Positions 8,983-18,398 of a DNA stretch of 64,000 bases are shown piece by piece; the stretch's first letter is position 1, and the number at the start of each line of letters is the position of its first letter. This stretch comes from Endozoicomonas euniceicola (lineage in GTDB: Bacteria; Pseudomonadota; Gammaproteobacteria; Pseudomonadales; Endozoicomonadaceae), in contig NZ_CP103300.1 in the NCBI RefSeq assembly GCF_025562755.1, positions 4,961,001 to 5,025,000 on the forward strand, written 5' to 3'. The notes beneath the pieces were generated by a model. It searched no databases and was not told the origin of the DNA. It saw only the letters and a program-made list of their open reading frames with translations. A program made the position numbers and the translations under genes.

Positions 8983-10572
8983 TTAGTTTTGGCTTCCAGA
9001 GGCTACCTGATCATGTTCCAGTCTTTGCTTCTTAGCAGGCTGAAAATCATTTACATCTTTCTTATGACCTTCAATAATAGTTTTCACCTCATGGTCTTTA
9101 AGTTCTGCAGGTTCATACTCGGGGTCCATTATCCTGTCAATAGCCTTTGCTATTGAATTTAGCGTAGTAAACACAGAGTCAAAATCAGGACGATCATCAG
9201 GGTCAGACTCACAACAGGGGAAAGCAATTTCATCCAGTAGTGACTCATACTCACTGGTAATTTCTGCACCCCAGCAAATTACCAGCTTTCTAAGCAACTC
9301 ACTCTGATCCATTGGACGCCTGGCATCTATATATTTCTGAACCTCGGGAGACTTTTCAATATGCTTATTGTGTAATAATTGTATCATTAGGAGACCAAAG
9401 CTAAATAATTGCCCTTTAATCGTCACTTCTTTTCCTGCACGAATTTCAGGTGCCAGATGATAGCAATTTTCAGCTCCGGGGAGCACCCCCTTGTTGTCAC
9501 ACCGTAACAGCACGCCAAAATCAATTAGCTTCAAGGTGCCACTCTCAGTAAATCGAAGGTTTCCACTATGCAGGTCAAAATATATAATGTTCTGCTGATG
9601 CAGATACTCCAGAACCTCATGGAGACAGAAGAAAATATTGATTAATCCCTGTTCTGACAAGACATTACCATTTAGCCCTTTTAACTCCTGAGTTGGCTCT
9701 TTACTAACAATCAGCTGATAGTAATCGTAAGGCAAATATTCAAGATAAATCACCAGATTTCTAACTCCGTCTGATTCATACGTAATCAGTTTGACAACAC
9801 CAGGGTGGTCAAGCGCCTTCAGCCACCTTCTTTCCCTGTCAAGATTATGAAAGCCTCTTCTATCCTGACTTTTCATTATCTTGGCAGCAGTCCTTATTCG
9901 CTCCCCGTTCTGGTTCAGAGTCCCTAGAAAAACCTCTCCATAACAGCCAGAACCGAGTCGTTTAGCGGTACTACGCATCTGTGAAATCCGTGTCGCGACC
10001 TTTGTACTCAAAGATGCAGTATCTACCGAAGACTGACCACTATTTTCCTCAGGCTGGGTTTCTTCACCAGCAGCGGATTCTTCCTGTTTATTTTCAGTGT
10101 TTTCTTCTGCCTTGGTGTCTTCATTATTTTGCTCACCATCAGGAGACTGTCGCAATAAATGGCTAAAGTCAGGAAACCATAACCCCCCCATCCCGCTGAG
10201 CCTGGCAGGAGCAGATAACCCCTTCTTCCATGATTCCTCATCTTGATCTTGATCAGGGAGTTGGCTTTCATGATTCAGGTTCAGCGGTGTAGACTGGTAT
10301 TTCCAGTGCTCCTGTAACACTTTTTCATAGTCGATCAATACCTCATCTTCTGACGGCAGTTCAGGCTCCTGAAAATAATCCAGGTCTGTCGTGTCAATGA
10401 CTACCTGATGCACTTTTTCAGGAATCGAATGTATATAGACGAATGGCAGCAGTAGCATTGGCTCCAGCATTCTTTTTTCTTCAACCGGAAACAGGCTGCC
10501 GGAGAATATTATGGCTAAGGAAACAGTCCATTCGAATAGCATAGAGATACTGCCAACCGGTAAAATTAACAT
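8983..10572 (-). CDS. eukaryotic-like protein kinase, paralogue 2
   Basis: 529 residues, same layout as its downstream neighbour: hydrophobic N-terminus (VSLAIIFSGSLF), a shared MLEPMLLLPFVYIHSIPEKVH segment region, an acidic Glu/Gln-rich linker, then a kinase domain with GSGCYGEV (~207), lysine in TAAKIMKS, YFDLHSGN (~332), LIDFGV (~351) and APEIRAG. The C-terminal tail is Lys/Glu-rich. Alignment with the paralogue would put the start at the internal ATG at 10542; neither start has a clear Shine-Dalgarno. The two genes are 104 bp apart in the same direction and have diverged well beyond the kinase core, so the duplication is not recent. Confidence 0.8.
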   Translation of the reverse strand: MLILPVGSISMLFEWTVSLAIIFSGSLFPVEEKRMLEPMLLLPFVYIHSIPEKVHQVVIDTTDLDYFQEPELPSEDEVLIDYEKVLQEHWKYQSTPLNLNHESQLPDQDQDEESWKKGLSAPARLSGMGGLWFPDFSHLLRQSPDGEQNNEDTKAEENTENKQEESAAGEETQPEENSGQSSVDTASLSTKVATRISQMRSTAKRLGSGCYGEVFLGTLNQNGERIRTAAKIMKSQDRRGFHNLDRERRWLKALDHPGVVKLITYESDGVRNLVIYLEYLPYDYYQLIVSKEPTQELKGLNGNVLSEQGLINIFFCLHEVLEYLHQQNIIYFDLHSGNLRFTESGTLKLIDFGVLLRCDNKGVLPGAENCYHLAPEIRAGKEVTIKGQLFSFGLLMIQLLHNKHIEKSPEVQKYIDARRPMDQSELLRKLVICWGAEITSEYESLLDEIAFPCCESDPDDRPDFDSVFTTLNSIAKAIDRIMDPEYEPAELKDHEVKTIIEGHKKDVNDFQPAKKQRLEHDQVASGSQN

Positions 10573-10821
10573 TTATTAAGAATTGTGGGCATAGTCTAGA
10601 CTCAATATGACTTTTATGTTTACTTATTTCCACTTTTCCAAATATGGCTTAAAGTCGATTATTTTATTCCGCTACAGTCATGAATTCTGTACCAGTCAAC
10701 CACGATCACAGCAGCATAAAATTTCTGCGACTTCGTGTAACATAAGCCCATTTCCTTAATCACTTCCCTTTAAACTCTTGCAGGAGTTAGCCACTCATAG
10801 ACACCTCTAAAAACCGCCTCG

Positions 10822-12075
10822 TCAGTAAAATCTGTGGGCAGTTTCTGGTTCAGGTAGTTTGCCAAGCGCATGATATAGGGCGATTTCTGCACATCTGTAG
10901 GTTCTGAATCCATACGATTTTCTCGTAGTGAGTTTTATCTTGGTATTCAGACCCTCAACAATTCCGCTGGAAAACGCCTTTTTTGCCCTGAACCAGTTCA
11001 GAATAAGTGGCTTATGTCGTCGAATAGTTTTGACCACCTTCTTCATTGGATCTATCTTTGACCGCATGACTCTTGTACACCAACGATCCAGATATTTTCC
11101 TGCCCAATGTGGTGAAATGTAATCCCAGAACACCTGAAATTCCTCTTTAAGCAGGTAAGCTCTGACACTTTTCAGGTTGTACTGGAGTACTGTGTTTAAC
11201 TTGATCTCTTCTTTCTCTGTCAGATTTTCTTTTCTCTTGAGCAGGCACCAGCGAGTTTTTTTCAGAACAGGTTCATATCCGTCTGCCTGAAGTTGTTTGT
11301 GCTCTGATGCCCTGACTTCATCAATGGCTTTGTTTAGCATGGCAACGATATGGAAGCGATCCAGAATATGCAGTGCCTGGCAGGAAAACTCCGCAATCGC
11401 CTTCACGTAAGGCTGCCACATATCAGAGCAGACATACTCCAACTGCTGGCTTCGCTCTGTACCAAAGAATGAGAAAAAGCTGCGAATCGTCGCTTCAGTA
11501 CGCTCTTCGCCAATCCACAGCAATCGTGTGCAGTTTCGATCAATCTGGTAAACGACAGTCAGGTACTTATGGCCTATTTGATACGCCACCTCGTCGACAC
11601 CTATGGCCTTGATATTGTCGAGCGAACGATGCGCCTTGCCCCATTCAACCACATACTCAACAGCATGAAAGACCTTCTCCCATGATGTATTGAAAGTGCA
11701 GGCAACCTCTTTCCAGGAGAGCTTTCTGGCCCAGCTTGCCAGAAACTGCATGTAGACTTTGGTAAGTTCTTTCTTGCCATCACCCCATGGAACCTGTTCA
11801 ACCTTTACGCCACACGTCTTGCATTGAACCCTGCGCATTGTGTAGAGCAGAAAAACTCTAATTCCCCAGAGAGGGACGAACTCAAAACGGCGTTCAGCAA
11901 GAGAATCGTAGCCTGGTGCTGGCTTCAAGCAGCCTGAGCAAACGGCATGACTGTTCTTTCGAGGAACCACTGTCACATTAAATACTTCTGAACCTTGATA
12001 GACGCCGGGTTTTACATCCTGATAAACAAATGACTTGAGTTTATGGACTTTATTGAGGATAGTTTTAATCAGCAT
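10822..12075 (-). CDS. ISL3-family transposase
   Basis: 417 residues, full length for the family. It has an N-terminal zinc-finger-like segment (CSGCLKPAPG and CKTCGVKV) and a DDE domain with IGVDEVAYQ, CSDMWQPYVKA, HILDRFHIV and the C-terminal GIVEGLNTKIKLTTRK block typical of ISL3 elements. No disruption is seen. I could not settle the element ends: a short inverted match, CTGTGGGCA near 10832 and its counterpart near 12168-12175, is too short to rely on. The 250 bp to its left (10573-10821) hold no gene. Confidence 0.9.
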   Translation of the reverse strand: MLIKTILNKVHKLKSFVYQDVKPGVYQGSEVFNVTVVPRKNSHAVCSGCLKPAPGYDSLAERRFEFVPLWGIRVFLLYTMRRVQCKTCGVKVEQVPWGDGKKELTKVYMQFLASWARKLSWKEVACTFNTSWEKVFHAVEYVVEWGKAHRSLDNIKAIGVDEVAYQIGHKYLTVVYQIDRNCTRLLWIGEERTEATIRSFFSFFGTERSQQLEYVCSDMWQPYVKAIAEFSCQALHILDRFHIVAMLNKAIDEVRASEHKQLQADGYEPVLKKTRWCLLKRKENLTEKEEIKLNTVLQYNLKSVRAYLLKEEFQVFWDYISPHWAGKYLDRWCTRVMRSKIDPMKKVVKTIRRHKPLILNWFRAKKAFSSGIVEGLNTKIKLTTRKSYGFRTYRCAEIALYHALGKLPEPETAHRFY

Positions 12076-12170
12076 CAGTGCTGCCTTTTGTTGTTTTTTT
12101 GTCCTTCAACAAAAAGCTATCAAAAGTCAGCCACTGGTGCATCTACCTCAAAAATTTGTTCATTTCTACC

Positions 12171-13667
12171 CACAGTTATCCCTGAAGAGCCAAAAAATCA
12201 CATAGTTCACTTTGTAATTTCGCAATTTTATACATCCATCGATGCTGGCTTGTCAGCTTTATTTTCTTTTGGTTGCCAGAGTGGGTCAGCTTGCCAATTG
12301 AACTCATTAATAAGGGACGGCTGGTAATTGATTCTTTATGGGAGTCCGGATTACTCAATCGAACGTATAGCGTCCACCAGTTGTAAACCAAGGCAACCAT
12401 TCGGGCCAGCATTCGACATCTTGCCATATCTTTTGTTACATAACCGCCCCAGCCCCATTGGTTTTTGATTTCATCAAAGTTATTTTCACAGTCAGCCCTA
12501 TTGCGATAATGATTAATGATCGAGACTATATCATTATCAAGAGATGTGACCAGAACCGAATACTCGTAAGCTTTTATATTTTCTGGCTCTTCTATTAATG
12601 CTAACGTTTGTTGACGTTCTTTTATTCCTTTTTCCAACATCGGTATTTCATTTTCAGGACGCCGTCTTCGAACAATAATTATGCGTCTTTCTTTTTTCCA
12701 ACCTGACAGTTTAATTACGGATTCTTTTCCCTCCCAATGGTTGTCGTATTTTACCCATCCTCCGCTACAGTGCTCATTCCCTATGGCTTTCTTAACGTTG
12801 TCGTGCTTCTTCATTTTAAAAAGATAATGACAACCAGAATCTTCCAATTCGCTCATTACCCGGTCACTTCCCCAATCACAATCACCACGAACAAATTCAG
12901 GCCAGCAGCGTTTTGGAAGTCGATTTAATAGCTCCATTAAACCGGGTAAAGAGTATTTACTTTGACTTTGATTTCCGGGTCTGACTTCAACCTCCAGTAT
13001 TAATTTAAGATTAGCCATCATATATGAGTGGTAAGTATGAGAGGGTCTCCCTTTCTTATGTGGGTTATAGCCATTAACCGCTCCTTCCTGATGCCCATAA
13101 ATGGTTTTCACGGTAACATCAACATCCATAATCCATGGAATGGTTAATAACGGATCAAAACAGAGATGGAGGTGTTTTTGCATCCATTCAACGCCTTCAT
13201 CTTCGTCAATCTTCTTTAAACCACGCCTGGCAGAATCATCGCTGACAATTTTTTTCATCCCGAGCAACTGAGCGTTTACTTTATCACCAATAATTGTTCC
13301 GATATGCGCATAGCGTTTATGTCCTGAAAGAATGGAAAGCATTAATGAGCCAATCACATCCACTTTTTGAGGGGCGTTTGGGCTTTTATAAGTTAGTGGG
13401 CAATCGTTAATCCAGGGTTCAAATCGGTGACCTGTTTTTAAAAACTGTATAAAAAAAGGAAGCTGTCCCATTGGGGTGACCGATGCTTCAGGCTCCCACT
13501 CGACATGAATTTTACCGTCGAAAGAATCGACTTCGAGTTTGACGGATAAGGGATCTTTTTTCATTTCAGACAACTCACCCTTTGGGGGAGTGGGTTTTGG
13601 TGGTCGAACCATCTTCGAGCCCTCAATATTGTTGAGGGTTAGAGTTTAGCTCAGGGGTTAACCGCTG
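12171..13667 (-). mobile_element. IS1380-type insertion sequence (provisional ends)
   Basis: The transposase at 12176-13612 is bordered by an imperfect inverted repeat: CAGTTATCCCTGA at 12173-12185 against CAGCGGTTAACCCCTGA read from the minus strand at 13651-13667. The left arm overlaps the transposase stop codon. At the right end the element abuts a truncated tnpA of an IS605-type unit, so it appears to have inserted into that unit. Ends are provisional. Confidence 0.45.
12176..13612 (-). CDS. IS1380-family transposase
   Basis: 478 residues. DDE signature segments of the IS1380 group are clear: IMDVDVTVKTIYGHQEGAV with NPHKKGRPSHTYH, FVRGDCDWGSDRV, and the C-terminal HYRNRADCENNFDEIKNQWGWGG. 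The frame is intact. The first ~16 residues (Pro-rich) may not be translated, as an internal ATG at 13564 is also possible. The stop lies in the putative left inverted repeat. Confidence 0.92.
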   Translation of the reverse strand: MVRPPKPTPPKGELSEMKKDPLSVKLEVDSFDGKIHVEWEPEASVTPMGQLPFFIQFLKTGHRFEPWINDCPLTYKSPNAPQKVDVIGSLMLSILSGHKRYAHIGTIIGDKVNAQLLGMKKIVSDDSARRGLKKIDEDEGVEWMQKHLHLCFDPLLTIPWIMDVDVTVKTIYGHQEGAVNGYNPHKKGRPSHTYHSYMMANLKLILEVEVRPGNQSQSKYSLPGLMELLNRLPKRCWPEFVRGDCDWGSDRVMSELEDSGCHYLFKMKKHDNVKKAIGNEHCSGGWVKYDNHWEGKESVIKLSGWKKERRIIIVRRRRPENEIPMLEKGIKERQQTLALIEEPENIKAYEYSVLVTSLDNDIVSIINHYRNRADCENNFDEIKNQWGWGGYVTKDMARCRMLARMVALVYNWWTLYVRLSNPDSHKESITSRPLLMSSIGKLTHSGNQKKIKLTSQHRWMYKIAKLQSELCDFLALQG

Positions 13668-13803
13668 AATTTAGGTTGATCATATAGCCATCAAAAAGCT
13701 TTCGCCTGTACTTTGTCGTGAACACCAAATGAACAACCAGCTTGGTAACGCCATGTCGTTTGCGAAGATACCCTTTAAGCAAATCTTTATTGTGTGCGCT
13801 CAC
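13668..13803 (-). pseudogene. tnpA: truncated IS200/IS605 tnpA
   Basis: From a GTG at 13803, with AAGAGG placed 7-8 nt upstream, the frame reads about 42 residues including KRHGVTKLVVHLVFTTKYRR, the N-terminus of the Y1 transposase of IS200/IS605 elements. Homology stops after KLFDGYMI, where the sequence passes into the inverted-repeat end of the IS1380-type element and a chance stop near 13651. The HUH motif and catalytic Tyr are missing, so this copy is dead. Confidence 0.8.
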
Positions 13804-13868
13804 TTGAAAACCTCTTTCAAATACCTGTAATATAAACTTTATATTAATGAGCACTGAAATAACGTTCC

Positions 13869-15041
13869 ATGCTGAGAGCCACCAAAGTACGAATCTATCC
13901 AACATCAGAGCAGGCGGAATTTCTCGACCGTCAGTTTGATGCTGTGCGGTTCGTATGGAACAAGGCCCTGGCTATTAAGGTTCATTATTACAAGGTTCGT
14001 GGGCAGAGCCTTTCTCCCAAAAAACACCTGAAGCCCTTGCTGGCAAAAGCCAAGAAAAGCCGAAAGTACTCATGGCTGAAAAACGCTGACTCTATTGCAC
14101 TGCAACAGGCCACTATCAATCTGGATACGGCCTTTCAAAACTTTTTCAATCCCAAATTGCAGGCAAGATTTCCTCGCTTCAAGAAAAAGCATGGCAAGCA
14201 AAGTAGCTACCATTGTACGTCTGTCTCTGTGGGCGATAACTGGATAAAAATCCCCAAGTGCAAGCCCATAAGGGCTAAAGTGCATCGTGAAATAGTGGGT
14301 AAGGTGAAGTCTGTCACCCTGAGCAGAACGCTAACCGGCAAGTATTTTGCCTCCATATTGGCTGATGATACCCAGGAACAACCAAAACAGATTGATAATC
14401 TTGAAGCTAATCAGGTTGTCGGTGTTGATATGGGGATTACTGATCTGGCTATCACCAGTACCGGCCATAAGACTGGCAATCCTCGCTTTCTGAAAAAAGC
14501 ACAACGTAACCTGAAAAGAAAACAACAGGCTCTATCTCGCTGCAAGAAAGGCTCAAAAGGTAGGCACAAAGCCCGTTTATTGATGGCAAAGGCGCATGAG
14601 CGTGTAGCCTTTGCCCGTAATGATTTTCAGCATAAGCTATCAAAACAACTCATCGACGAAAACCAAGCGGTGATTGTGGAGACACTGAAAGTTAAAAACA
14701 TGCTCAAGAACAAGCGTCTTGCTCGTTCTATTGCTGATGCTGGCTGGCACTCACTGATAACCAAACTCGAATACAAGGCAAAGCAGGAAGGTAAACATCT
14801 GGTGAAGATAGACCAGTGGTTTGCATCCTCTAAAGCTTGCTCAGTCTGCGATTTGAAACAGGAAAAAATGCCATTGAGAATCCGATCATGGGAGTGTAGC
14901 TGTGGTGCTATCCATGACCGGGATATTAATGCAGCTCGCAATATCAAGAAGCAAGGCATATTGAAATTAAAGGCGGAAGGACTGTCCGTTTCTGCTGATG
15001 GAGGCTTGCGTAAATCCGGCATACTGTCGGTTGCTGCCTAA
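13869..15041 (+). CDS. tnpB: TnpB, RNA-guided nuclease of an IS605-type element
   Basis: 390 residues, full length. The N-terminus (MLRATKVRIYPTSEQ) and middle match TnpB. The RuvC residues are present: Asp in VVGVDMGITDL, Glu in VIVETLKVKN and Asp in HDRDINAARNI; a zinc finger is formed by CSVC and CSCG. It is divergent from the truncated tnpA 66 bp away, the IS605 arrangement. TnpB proteins cut DNA guided by an RNA from the element's right end and favour element retention. With tnpA broken the unit cannot move on its own unless TnpA comes from elsewhere. Confidence 0.93.
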   Translation: MLRATKVRIYPTSEQAEFLDRQFDAVRFVWNKALAIKVHYYKVRGQSLSPKKHLKPLLAKAKKSRKYSWLKNADSIALQQATINLDTAFQNFFNPKLQARFPRFKKKHGKQSSYHCTSVSVGDNWIKIPKCKPIRAKVHREIVGKVKSVTLSRTLTGKYFASILADDTQEQPKQIDNLEANQVVGVDMGITDLAITSTGHKTGNPRFLKKAQRNLKRKQQALSRCKKGSKGRHKARLLMAKAHERVAFARNDFQHKLSKQLIDENQAVIVETLKVKNMLKNKRLARSIADAGWHSLITKLEYKAKQEGKHLVKIDQWFASSKACSVCDLKQEKMPLRIRSWECSCGAIHDRDINAARNIKKQGILKLKAEGLSVSADGGLRKSGILSVAA

Positions 15042-15080
15042 GAAATCAGAAGCCTCACCCGATAGGGTGGGGAGCAGTCA
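14930..15080 (+). ncRNA. predicted omegaRNA / right end of the IS605-type element
   Basis: In this family the guide RNA covers the 3' end of tnpB and the right-end hairpin. Here a stem CCTCACCC / GGGTGGGG with loop GATA lies at 15053-15072, 12 bp after the tnpB stop, as expected for a right-end hairpin. The 5' limit is a guess; the element border should lie just after 15075, where lysE ends. Confidence 0.4.
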
Positions 15081-15692
15081 CCTTTGCATCATTGCCGTTA
15101 AAGCACCTGCCCCCATCAGGAGGCTGCCACCGGTACGGTTGAGCCATTTTCGGGTTAAAGGCGACTTGAGTTTGTCGTGAATGTAACTGGAGAACACACC
15201 ATAAATCAGAACGGTTAAGCCCGATACCACAATAAAGCTGACCGACATAATCATCATTTGCACCAGAACTGGATGACTGTCATCAATAAATAGTGGCAAT
15301 AACATAACAAAGAACACGATGCTTTTCGGATTCAGGGCAGTCACTATAAAGGAGTCCCTGAAGACCTCGCGGGCATCCATCAGGCCGGACTCAAGCCTGA
15401 GCGACTCCACTGGGGCACGCCAGTAGCCTATACCCAGGTAGACCAGATAGGCTGCCCCAAGCCACTTTAACGCTCCAAACATAACGGCCGAGGCTGACAT
15501 GAGTGCGCCCAGCCCAATAAACGACAGCGACATAGCCAGAAGATTGCCCAACCCTGTACCCATAATCAGCGGCAGTACGGATTTAGGGCCATGATTCAGC
15601 CCCTGTGCTATTACCATAAGAATCGTTGGGCCTGGAATCATACAGACTATAAAGGCGGCCCCGACATAAGAAAGCCAAGTCTCGAAATTCAC
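15078..15692 (-). CDS. LysE/RhtB-family amino acid exporter
   Basis: About 204 residues with six hydrophobic segments and the family hallmark near the N-terminus, FIVCMIPGPTILMVIAQGL, followed by GTGLGNLLAM. These inner-membrane proteins export amino acids or homoserine lactones; substrate cannot be told. The GTG at 15692 is preferred because GGGGAG lies 8 nt upstream; a TTG at 15713 would give a longer form. The stop codon falls within a few bases of the IS605 right end, so the last codons may have been reset by that insertion. Confidence 0.85.
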   Translation of the reverse strand: MNFETWLSYVGAAFIVCMIPGPTILMVIAQGLNHGPKSVLPLIMGTGLGNLLAMSLSFIGLGALMSASAVMFGALKWLGAAYLVYLGIGYWRAPVESLRLESGLMDAREVFRDSFIVTALNPKSIVFFVMLLPLFIDDSHPVLVQMMIMSVSFIVVSGLTVLIYGVFSSYIHDKLKSPLTRKWLNRTGGSLLMGAGALTAMMQR

Positions 15693-15742
15693 CGGATATT
15701 CTCCCCGTACCAATGCCAGCTTCTGAATAGCCCGGGCGGTGT

Positions 15743-15755
15743 CACCCGATAGGGT
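15743..15755. repeat. 13 nt copy of the IS605 right-end hairpin core
   Basis: CACCCGATAGGGT occurs here, about 50 bp upstream of lysE, and again inside the tnpB right-end hairpin (15056-15068). The flanks differ. It may be a remnant of a second right end or coincidence. Confidence 0.35.
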
Positions 15756-15796
15756 TAATCAATTCGAGCCTTCACTTTAGCTCATAGTCCTCCGGG

Positions 15797-16936
15797 TCAC
15801 ACAGTTATGGGCAGCAGAAAGAGTCGGGCGATATTCTCTGCAGTACGCTCAAGGTTCTCTCGCCCCATCTTAAGGGCTTCAGACAGAGGGACAGCCCCAT
15901 GAACCACTGGAAAGATGGCATCAATGCCATGTTCATAAACCACTTCACTGCCCTTACCAACACTGCCAGCCAAAGCAATGACCGGTATACCTTCCGCTTT
16001 AGCGATCCCGGCCACTCCGACCGGCGTTTTCCCACGCACTGTCTGACTATCAAGACACCCTTCTCCCGTAATTAGTAGGTCAGCGCCTTCTATCCGGGCT
16101 TTCAGTCTGACCGCTTCGAGAACCATGTTAATGCCCGGTTTCAGGTCAGCTTCCATAAAGGTCAGCAGTGCGGCTCCCAGGCCACCGGCAGCTCCGGCTC
16201 CGGCAACGTGCTCTACATCCACATCCAGACATTGCCGGATTACCGCCGCATAATTTGTCAGCGCCCTGTCCAGTTGCACCACCATAGTTGGAGTTGCCCC
16301 TTTCTGGGGGCCAAATACAGCCGATGCGCCATTTGCTCCTGTTAACGGGTTATTCACATCACAGGCTGCGGCGACGCGAACGTTTGCCAGTCGTGCATCC
16401 ATAGCGCTGCAATCAATCGTGGCAAGGTCAGCCAGTGCCGCCCCTCCAGCTGGCAACTCTTCCCCTTTGTTATTCAGGAAACGAACCCCCAGGGCCGCCA
16501 TCATACCGGCTCCGCCATCGTTGGTCGCGCTACCACCAATAGCAACAATAATCCGTCTGACCCCAAGGCTTAAAGCTTCCCGAATCAGCTCACCAGTGCC
16601 GTATGTCGTTGTCAGTAACGGGTTACGAAGATGCGGCAAAATCCGTTCAAGCCCGGAAGCTTCGGCCATTTCGATCACTGCGGTTTTGCTATCACCCAGA
16701 ACACCAAAGCGAGCCTCTACCGGCTCACCCAGTGGCCCGGTAACCGTTCGTGAGTAGAACCGCCCGGCGGTTCCGTCCACCAGTGCCTGCAGTGTCCCTT
16801 CACCACCATCGGCAACCGGTACTTTAATGAATTTGGCCGAAGGCAATACACGACGCATTCCTGTTTCTATGGCAGTAGCGGCGTCTGTCGCACTCAGGCA
16901 CTCTTTAAAGGAATCGGGGGCAATGACTATTTTCAT
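15797..16936 (-). CDS. glycerate 2-kinase
   Basis: 379 residues, the usual length of the GlxK/GarK type: MKIVIAPDSFKECLSA at the start, VPVADGGEGTLQAL, RRIIVAIGGSATNDGGAGM and ITGEGCLDSQT. It phosphorylates glycerate to 2-phosphoglycerate, feeding glyoxylate- or glucarate-derived carbon into glycolysis. GGAAAGGAT lies 5 nt before the ATG. It sits beside the glyoxylate-shunt cluster, divergent from icd, which fits a role in two-carbon metabolism. The choice between glxK and garK cannot be made from sequence alone. Confidence 0.93.
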   Translation of the reverse strand: MKIVIAPDSFKECLSATDAATAIETGMRRVLPSAKFIKVPVADGGEGTLQALVDGTAGRFYSRTVTGPLGEPVEARFGVLGDSKTAVIEMAEASGLERILPHLRNPLLTTTYGTGELIREALSLGVRRIIVAIGGSATNDGGAGMMAALGVRFLNNKGEELPAGGAALADLATIDCSAMDARLANVRVAAACDVNNPLTGANGASAVFGPQKGATPTMVVQLDRALTNYAAVIRQCLDVDVEHVAGAGAAGGLGAALLTFMEADLKPGINMVLEAVRLKARIEGADLLITGEGCLDSQTVRGKTPVGVAGIAKAEGIPVIALAGSVGKGSEVVYEHGIDAIFPVVHGAVPLSEALKMGRENLERTAENIARLFLLPITV

Positions 16937-17072
16937 AATTATCCTTTCCCTGTAGCCGGTTTATGACGTTAAAACGGCTGTGTATTCGCAGTATCAGGAA
17001 AATTCAACGGCAATGCTCTGGCACGGGTCAATGTCTGGTTCAAACTAAGTCATTTACCAATGCAGTAAACCC

Positions 17073-18398
17073 ATGCACAATCAGGACAACGATAATAACT
17101 CTATAGCCCTGGTTAACGACATGCATTACCAGCACATCACCACGCCGGCCAACGCTGAACAAATCACCATTAATCCTGACCAGTCCCTTTATGTTCCAGA
17201 CAATCCCATTATCACTTTTATCCAGGGTGACGGCGTTGGTGCGGATATAACCCCGGTCACGCTAAAGGTAGTCGATGCTGCGGTTAAGCAAGCCTATGGC
17301 GAAAGCCGAAAGATTGGCTGGATGGAAGTCTTCAATGGTGAGAAAGCGGCCGAACTTTACGACGGAGACTGGTTTCCCCAGGAAACCCTGCACGCCCTGC
17401 GGAAACACGTTGTCGCCTTGAAGGGCCCGCTGACCACGCCGCTTGGGGGTGGTTTTCGTTCCCTGAATATCGCCCTGCGTCAGGAGATGGATCTGTTTGT
17501 CAATATGCGACCGGTGCAATGGGTGGCTGGTGTACCTTCCCCTGTTACTCACCCGGAAAAAGTGAATATGGTCGTGTTCAGGGAGAATTCTGAAGATATT
17601 TACACCGGTATTGAATGGAAAGCCGGTTCATTACAGTCAGAGCAGCTTATGGCGTTTCTGCAACAGGAAATGGGGGTTTCCCGGATACGGTTCACCGAGC
17701 AATGCGCACTCGGCATCAAGCCCATCTCTGAACAGGGTTGTAAACGACTGATTCGTCATGCCATCCAGTATGCCCTGATCCATCAGCGCCGGTCTGTCAC
17801 TCTGGTGCATAAAGGCAACATCATGAAGTTTACGGAAGGGGCTTTCAGGCAATGGGGCTTTCAACTGGCACAAGAAGAATTTGGCGCTAAACCACATAAC
17901 CACCGTCGTGAGTTAGTGATAGACAACAATGGACATCCACTGATTATCAAAGATGCCATTGCTGACAGCATGTTGCAGTACATTCTGCTGCAACCGGAAC
18001 AGTTTGATGTTATTGCCACTATGAACCAGAACGGTGACTTCATTGCAGATGCTCTTTCGGCTCAGGTCGGGGGCAGTGCTATTGTGCCAGGTGCTAACCT
18101 GAACAACGAACTGGCCATTTTTGAACCGACCCACGGCACCGCCCAGACTATTGCCGGTAAGGATATAATGAACCCCTGCTCAATGTTGCTCTGTGCAGAG
18201 CTGATGCTGGCGCATATTGGCTGGAAAGAAGCGGCAGGTTTAATCCACAAGGGTATCGAAGAAACCATTCAGGGCAAAATCGTGACTTACGACTTTGCCC
18301 GAATGATTGCCGGAGCAAGGGAAGTGAGTTGTTCTGAATTTGGAGAAACTGTCATTCAGAACATGAGCGCCTCTAAATCTCAGCTACGGCTTCTTTAG
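17073..18398 (+). CDS. icd: NADP-dependent isocitrate dehydrogenase
   Basis: Matches the E. coli-type homodimeric enzyme of the TCA cycle (isocitrate to 2-oxoglutarate): NPIITFIQGDGVGADITPV, KGPLTTPLGGGFRSLNIALRQ in two parts, NMVVFRENSEDIYTGIEWK, TLVHKGNIMKFTEGAF, ELAIFEPTHGTA. The serine phosphorylated by AceK is kept in GFRSLNIAL (Ser130 from this start). An ATG at 17121 gives 425 residues and places this serine at 114, close to the E. coli position, so it may be the true start. Its 3' end overlaps that of glcB by 26 bp (convergent). aceK lies 6.6 kb downstream, so target and regulator are in one cluster. Confidence 0.95.
   Translation: MHNQDNDNNSIALVNDMHYQHITTPANAEQITINPDQSLYVPDNPIITFIQGDGVGADITPVTLKVVDAAVKQAYGESRKIGWMEVFNGEKAAELYDGDWFPQETLHALRKHVVALKGPLTTPLGGGFRSLNIALRQEMDLFVNMRPVQWVAGVPSPVTHPEKVNMVVFRENSEDIYTGIEWKAGSLQSEQLMAFLQQEMGVSRIRFTEQCALGIKPISEQGCKRLIRHAIQYALIHQRRSVTLVHKGNIMKFTEGAFRQWGFQLAQEEFGAKPHNHRRELVIDNNGHPLIIKDAIADSMLQYILLQPEQFDVIATMNQNGDFIADALSAQVGGSAIVPGANLNNELAIFEPTHGTAQTIAGKDIMNPCSMLLCAELMLAHIGWKEAAGLIHKGIEETIQGKIVTYDFARMIAGAREVSCSEFGETVIQNMSASKSQLRLL

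Noticed and set aside
10783..12140. AGCCACT words on both sides of the ISL3 transposase as element ends
   Set aside because: They are in direct, not inverted, orientation and only seven bases long.
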